This document shows positions 61,231 to 64,000 of a DNA stretch of 64,000 bases, in pieces. A program made the translations under genes and the position numbers. The notes under the pieces were generated by a model, which did not search any database, had not been told where the DNA came from, and was given only the letters and a program-made list of their open reading frames with translations. Every line of letters starts with the position of its first letter. Position 1 is the first letter of the stretch. Source of the stretch: Rhodospirillales bacterium (GTDB taxonomy: Bacteria > Pseudomonadota > Alphaproteobacteria > Acetobacterales > Acetobacteraceae); the NCBI GenBank assembly GCA_025359905.1, contig JANYDF010000113.1:124001-188000 (forward strand), written 5' to 3'.

Positions 61231-63918
61231 ATGAAAGCAATCGGGCAGGACACCCTGAACACCCGCCGCACGCTGACGGTGGAGGGACGGGACTATGAGT
61301 ATTTCTCCCTGCCCGAAGCCGCCAAGACGCTTGGCGACATTTCCCGCCTGCCGGTCAGCCTGAAAGTGCTGTTGGAAAACGTGCTGCGGTTCGAGGACGG
61401 GCATACCTACCATGTCGCCGACGCGCAGTCGGTGGCCGATTGGCTGAAGGCCGCGTCGTCGGCCAACGAAGTGCCGTTCAAGCCCGCCCGCATCCTGATG
61501 CAGGACTTTACCGGCGTTCCCGCCGTGGTCGATCTCGCGGCGATGCGTGACGGCATCCTGCGGCTCGGCGGCAACCCGGCGCAGGTGAACCCGCTGGTGC
61601 CGGTCGATCTGGTGATCGACCATTCGGTGATGGTGGACGTGTCGGCCACGCCCGATTCGCTGCAAAAGAACGTCGAAATCGAGTTTGAGCGCAACGCCGA
61701 GCGCTACACGTTTCTGCGCTGGGGCCAGACCGCGTTCGACAATTTCCGCGTCGTGCCGCCCGGCACCGGCATCTGCCATCAGGTCAACCTGGAATATCTG
61801 GCCCAGGCGGTGTGGACCGCCGAGTTGGACGGCCACACCTTTGCCTATCCGGACACGCTGTACGGCACCGACAGCCACACCACCATGGTCAATGGCATGG
61901 GCGTGCTGGGCTGGGGCGTCGGCGGGATCGAGGCGGAGGCGGCCATGCTGGGCCAGCCGATCGCCATGCTGATCCCGGACGTGATCGGCGTCCGGCTGAC
62001 CGGCAAGCTGCCCGAGGGGGCGACGGCGACCGATCTGGTGCTGACCGTCACCCAGATGCTGCGCAAGCACGGCGTCGTCGGCAAGTTTGTTGAATTCTAT
62101 GGCCCCGGTCTGGAAGACCTGCCGCTGGCCGACCGTGCCACCATCGCCAACATGGCGCCGGAATACGGTGCCACCTGCGGCTTCTTCCCGGTGGACAAGC
62201 ACACGCTGACCTATCTGCATCTGTCGGGACGCGACACCCACCGCATCGCGCTGGTGGAAGCCTATTGCCGCGCGCAGGGCATGTGGCATGACGCCGAAAC
62301 GCCGGACCCGGTGTTCACCGCCACGCTGGACCTCGATCTGTCCTCGGTGCTGCCGAGCCTGGCCGGCCCGAAGCGGCCGCAGGACCGGGTGCTGCTGAAG
62401 GACGCATCCACCGCGTTGCAGACCGAACTGACCAAAAGCCTGGGCGTGGCCGCCGATGCGCTCGGCACCAGGGCCGCGGTGGCCGGGACCAATTACGAGA
62501 TCGGCCATGGCGACGTGGTGATCGCGGCCATTACCTCCTGCACCAACACCTCCAACCCGTCGGTGCTGGTGGCCGCCGGACTGGTGGCGCGCAAGGCCCG
62601 CGCGCTGGGGCTGACGCCGAAGCCGTGGGTGAAGACCTCGCTGGCGCCCGGCTCCCAGGTGGTGACCGAGTATCTCGACCGCGCCGGGCTGACCGAGGAC
62701 CTCGACGCGCTGGGCTTCAACACGGTGGGCTATGGCTGCACCACCTGCATCGGCAATTCCGGCCCGCTGCCGGACGCCATTGTCGACGCCATTGAGGACA
62801 ACAAGCTGGTCGCGGTGTCGGTGCTGTCGGGCAACCGCAATTTTGAGGGCCGGGTGCACGCCAACGTGCGCGCCAACTACCTCGCCTCGCCGCCGCTGGT
62901 GGTGGCGTATGCGATCCTCGGCACCATGACCGTGGACATCAGCACGGCACCGCTCGGCACCGGCAAGGACGGCAAGCCGGTGTTCCTGAAGGACATCTGG
63001 CCCAGCAATCAGGAAATCGCGGCACTGGTCGCCGCCAGCCTGACCCGGGCGCAGTTCCTGGCGCGCTACGGCGAGGTGTTCAAAGGCCCGCAGCAGTGGC
63101 AGGCCATCGCGGTGGAAGGCGGCTCCAGCACCTATCGCTGGCAGCCGGGCAGCACCTACGTGAAGAACCCGCCGTATTTCGACGGGATGACCATGGAGCC
63201 GGCCGCCAAGGGCGACATCAAAGGGGCGCGCATCCTAGCGGTGCTGGGCGACAGCATCACCACCGACCACATCAGCCCGGCCGGCAACATCAAGAAATCC
63301 TCGCCCGCCGGTGAGTTCCTGCTGGAGCATCAGGTTCGCCCGGCCGACTTCAACAGCTACGGCGCGCGGCGCGGCAACGACGAGGTGATGGTGCGCGGCA
63401 CCTTCGCCAACATCCGCATCAAGAACGAGATGCTGGGCGGCGTGGAGGGCGGCCTGACGCGCTACGCGGGCCAGGAGATGCCGATCTACGACGCGGCGCG
63501 GCGCCATGCGGCGGACGGTGTGCCACTGGTGGTGATCGGCGGCAAGGAATACGGCACCGGGTCGTCACGCGACTGGGCGGCCAAGGGCACCATGCTGCTG
63601 GGCGTGAAGGCGGTGATCGTGGAAAGCTTCGAGCGCATCCACCGCTCCAACCTCGTTGGCATGGGCGTGCTGCCGTTGACCTTCAAGGACGGCATGGACC
63701 GCAGGAGCCTCGGCCTGACCGGCGAGGACGTGCTGGACATCGTCGGGCTGGACGATCTGCGCCCGCGCATGGATTTGTCGCTGGTGATCCATCGCCCGGA
63801 TGGCTCGGTGGACACGGTGCCGGTGCTGTGCCGCGTCGATACGCTGGATGAGGTGGCGTATTACCGCCACGGCGGCATTCTGCACTACGTGCTGCGCGGC
63901 ATGGCCAAGGCGGCCTGA
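61231..63918 (+). CDS. acnA: Aconitate hydratase A
   Basis: An 895-residue aconitase of the AcnA/IRP type. Cluster ligands are Cys437 ([10 protein letters not shown]), Cys503 and Cys506 ([10 protein letters not shown]), matching E. coli Acn[31 protein letters not shown] and [11 protein letters not shown] complete the active site. It interconverts citrate and isocitrate in the TCA cycle. The ATG at 61231 begins the conserved [15 protein letters not shown]; the frame open to 61183 is not used. Confidence 0.98.
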   Translation: MKAIGQDTLNTRRTLTVEGRDYEYFSLPEAAKTLGDISRLPVSLKVLLENVLRFEDGHTYHVADAQSVADWLKAASSANEVPFKPARILMQDFTGVPAVVDLAAMRDGILRLGGNPAQVNPLVPVDLVIDHSVMVDVSATPDSLQKNVEIEFERNAERYTFLRWGQTAFDNFRVVPPGTGICHQVNLEYLAQAVWTAELDGHTFAYPDTLYGTDSHTTMVNGMGVLGWGVGGIEAEAAMLGQPIAMLIPDVIGVRLTGKLPEGATATDLVLTVTQMLRKHGVVGKFVEFYGPGLEDLPLADRATIANMAPEYGATCGFFPVDKHTLTYLHLSGRDTHRIALVEAYCRAQGMWHDAETPDPVFTATLDLDLSSVLPSLAGPKRPQDRVLLKDASTALQTELTKSLGVAADALGTRAAVAGTNYEIGHGDVVIAAITSCTNTSNPSVLVAAGLVARKARALGLTPKPWVKTSLAPGSQVVTEYLDRAGLTEDLDALGFNTVGYGCTTCIGNSGPLPDAIVDAIEDNKLVAVSVLSGNRNFEGRVHANVRANYLASPPLVVAYAILGTMTVDISTAPLGTGKDGKPVFLKDIWPSNQEIAALVAASLTRAQFLARYGEVFKGPQQWQAIAVEGGSSTYRWQPGSTYVKNPPYFDGMTMEPAAKGDIKGARILAVLGDSITTDHISPAGNIKKSSPAGEFLLEHQVRPADFNSYGARRGNDEVMVRGTFANIRIKNEMLGGVEGGLTRYAGQEMPIYDAARRHAADGVPLVVIGGKEYGTGSSRDWAAKGTMLLGVKAVIVESFERIHRSNLVGMGVLPLTFKDGMDRRSLGLTGEDVLDIVGLDDLRPRMDLSLVIHRPDGSVDTVPVLCRVDTLDEVAYYRHGGILHYVLRGMAKAA

Positions 63919-64000
63919 TCCGGCGGGCGCCGCCGCATAGCGGGGCGCTCGGGGGCTTCCGGGCGCTCATCGCTGTCGATCTGCGGCAGGCCAGCGTCGC
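63885..64000 (-). CDS. Possible 3' end of a gene entering from the right
   Basis: On the minus strand an open frame runs from the window edge to TAG at 63887-63885, reading [19 protein letters not shown], a Pro/Glu-rich tail. It would overlap the acnA end by 34 bp. Too short to identify and could be a chance frame. Confidence 0.25.
   Translation of the reverse strand, partial: DAGLPQIDSDERPEAPERPAMRRRPPDQAALAMPRST

Overview
The window reads as chromosome of a high-GC alphaproteobacterium, most likely a purple non-sulfur member of the Acetobacteraceae (Rhodopila-like). This rests on light-harvesting genes (pucB, pucBA, pucC) outside any photosynthesis gene cluster, a fused cellulose synthase BcsAB with a proline-rich protein upstream as in acetic acid bacteria, and alphaproteobacterial gene orders (trpB-trpA-accD-folC, trxA-addA-addB-tsaE, divergent ccmA/acnA). 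I saw no transposase, integrase, phage gene, CRISPR array or rRNA. Genus-level placement is inference.

Layout. 1-7.4 kb: end of holC, a DUF1127/LysR divergent pair, cdh, a CapD/FlaA1-type nucleotide-sugar dehydratase divergent from a WecA-like glycan-lipid transferase, an MFS exporter and a two-repeat secreted protein. 7.4-21.4 kb: MarR regulator, M17 aminopeptidase, htpG, SUV3-type helicase, S4 protein, fdxA, carD, Bax-inhibitor-1 protein, the ybbA/ybbP-like ABC pair divergent from tesA, and thpR. 21.5-24.2 kb: light harvesting. A lone pucB and a pucB-pucA-pucC unit each sit behind their own promoter, each with two PpsR/CrtJ-type boxes 26 bp apart and a leader of about 220 nt. 24.3-30.3 kb: Uma2 protein, a broken DUF4258 gene, a histidine phosphatase, an ABC-2 exporter, rlmN/ialB/trmH and a YdcF protein. 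30.4-38.6 kb: sulfite reduction (DUF2849-cysI-DUF934), trpBA, accD, folC, a TauE/SafE exporter and trxA. 38.7-50.5 kb: addA, addB, tsaE, ferredoxin-NADP reductase, a LolA-like protein, a glutamine amidotransferase, folE, apaG and metZ. 50.7 kb: tRNA-Gly(CCC). 50.9-59.8 kb: a three-gene cellulose-synthase-like locus. 59.8-64 kb: ccmB, ccmA and acnA.

The two strongest points. First, the BcsAB-like protein is an intact 1496-residue fusion, but its BcsA half has lost most of the signature residues of a processive GT2 synthase (second Asp of DDG, second Asp of DCD, T and E of TED, QxxRW) and the PilZ RxxxR motif that binds c-di-GMP. Its BcsB half and the BcsC porin look well preserved. This suggests a catalytically dead or repurposed secretion apparatus. 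Second, the puc region shows a duplicated promoter-leader module, one copy driving an unpaired beta polypeptide, and an alpha polypeptide with Phe44-Leu45, the signature of B800-820 (LH3-type) antennae.

Most genes are housekeeping, tightly packed and often overlapping by 1-4 bp. Several starts are GTG or TTG. All identifications come from reading translations; no database search was run.
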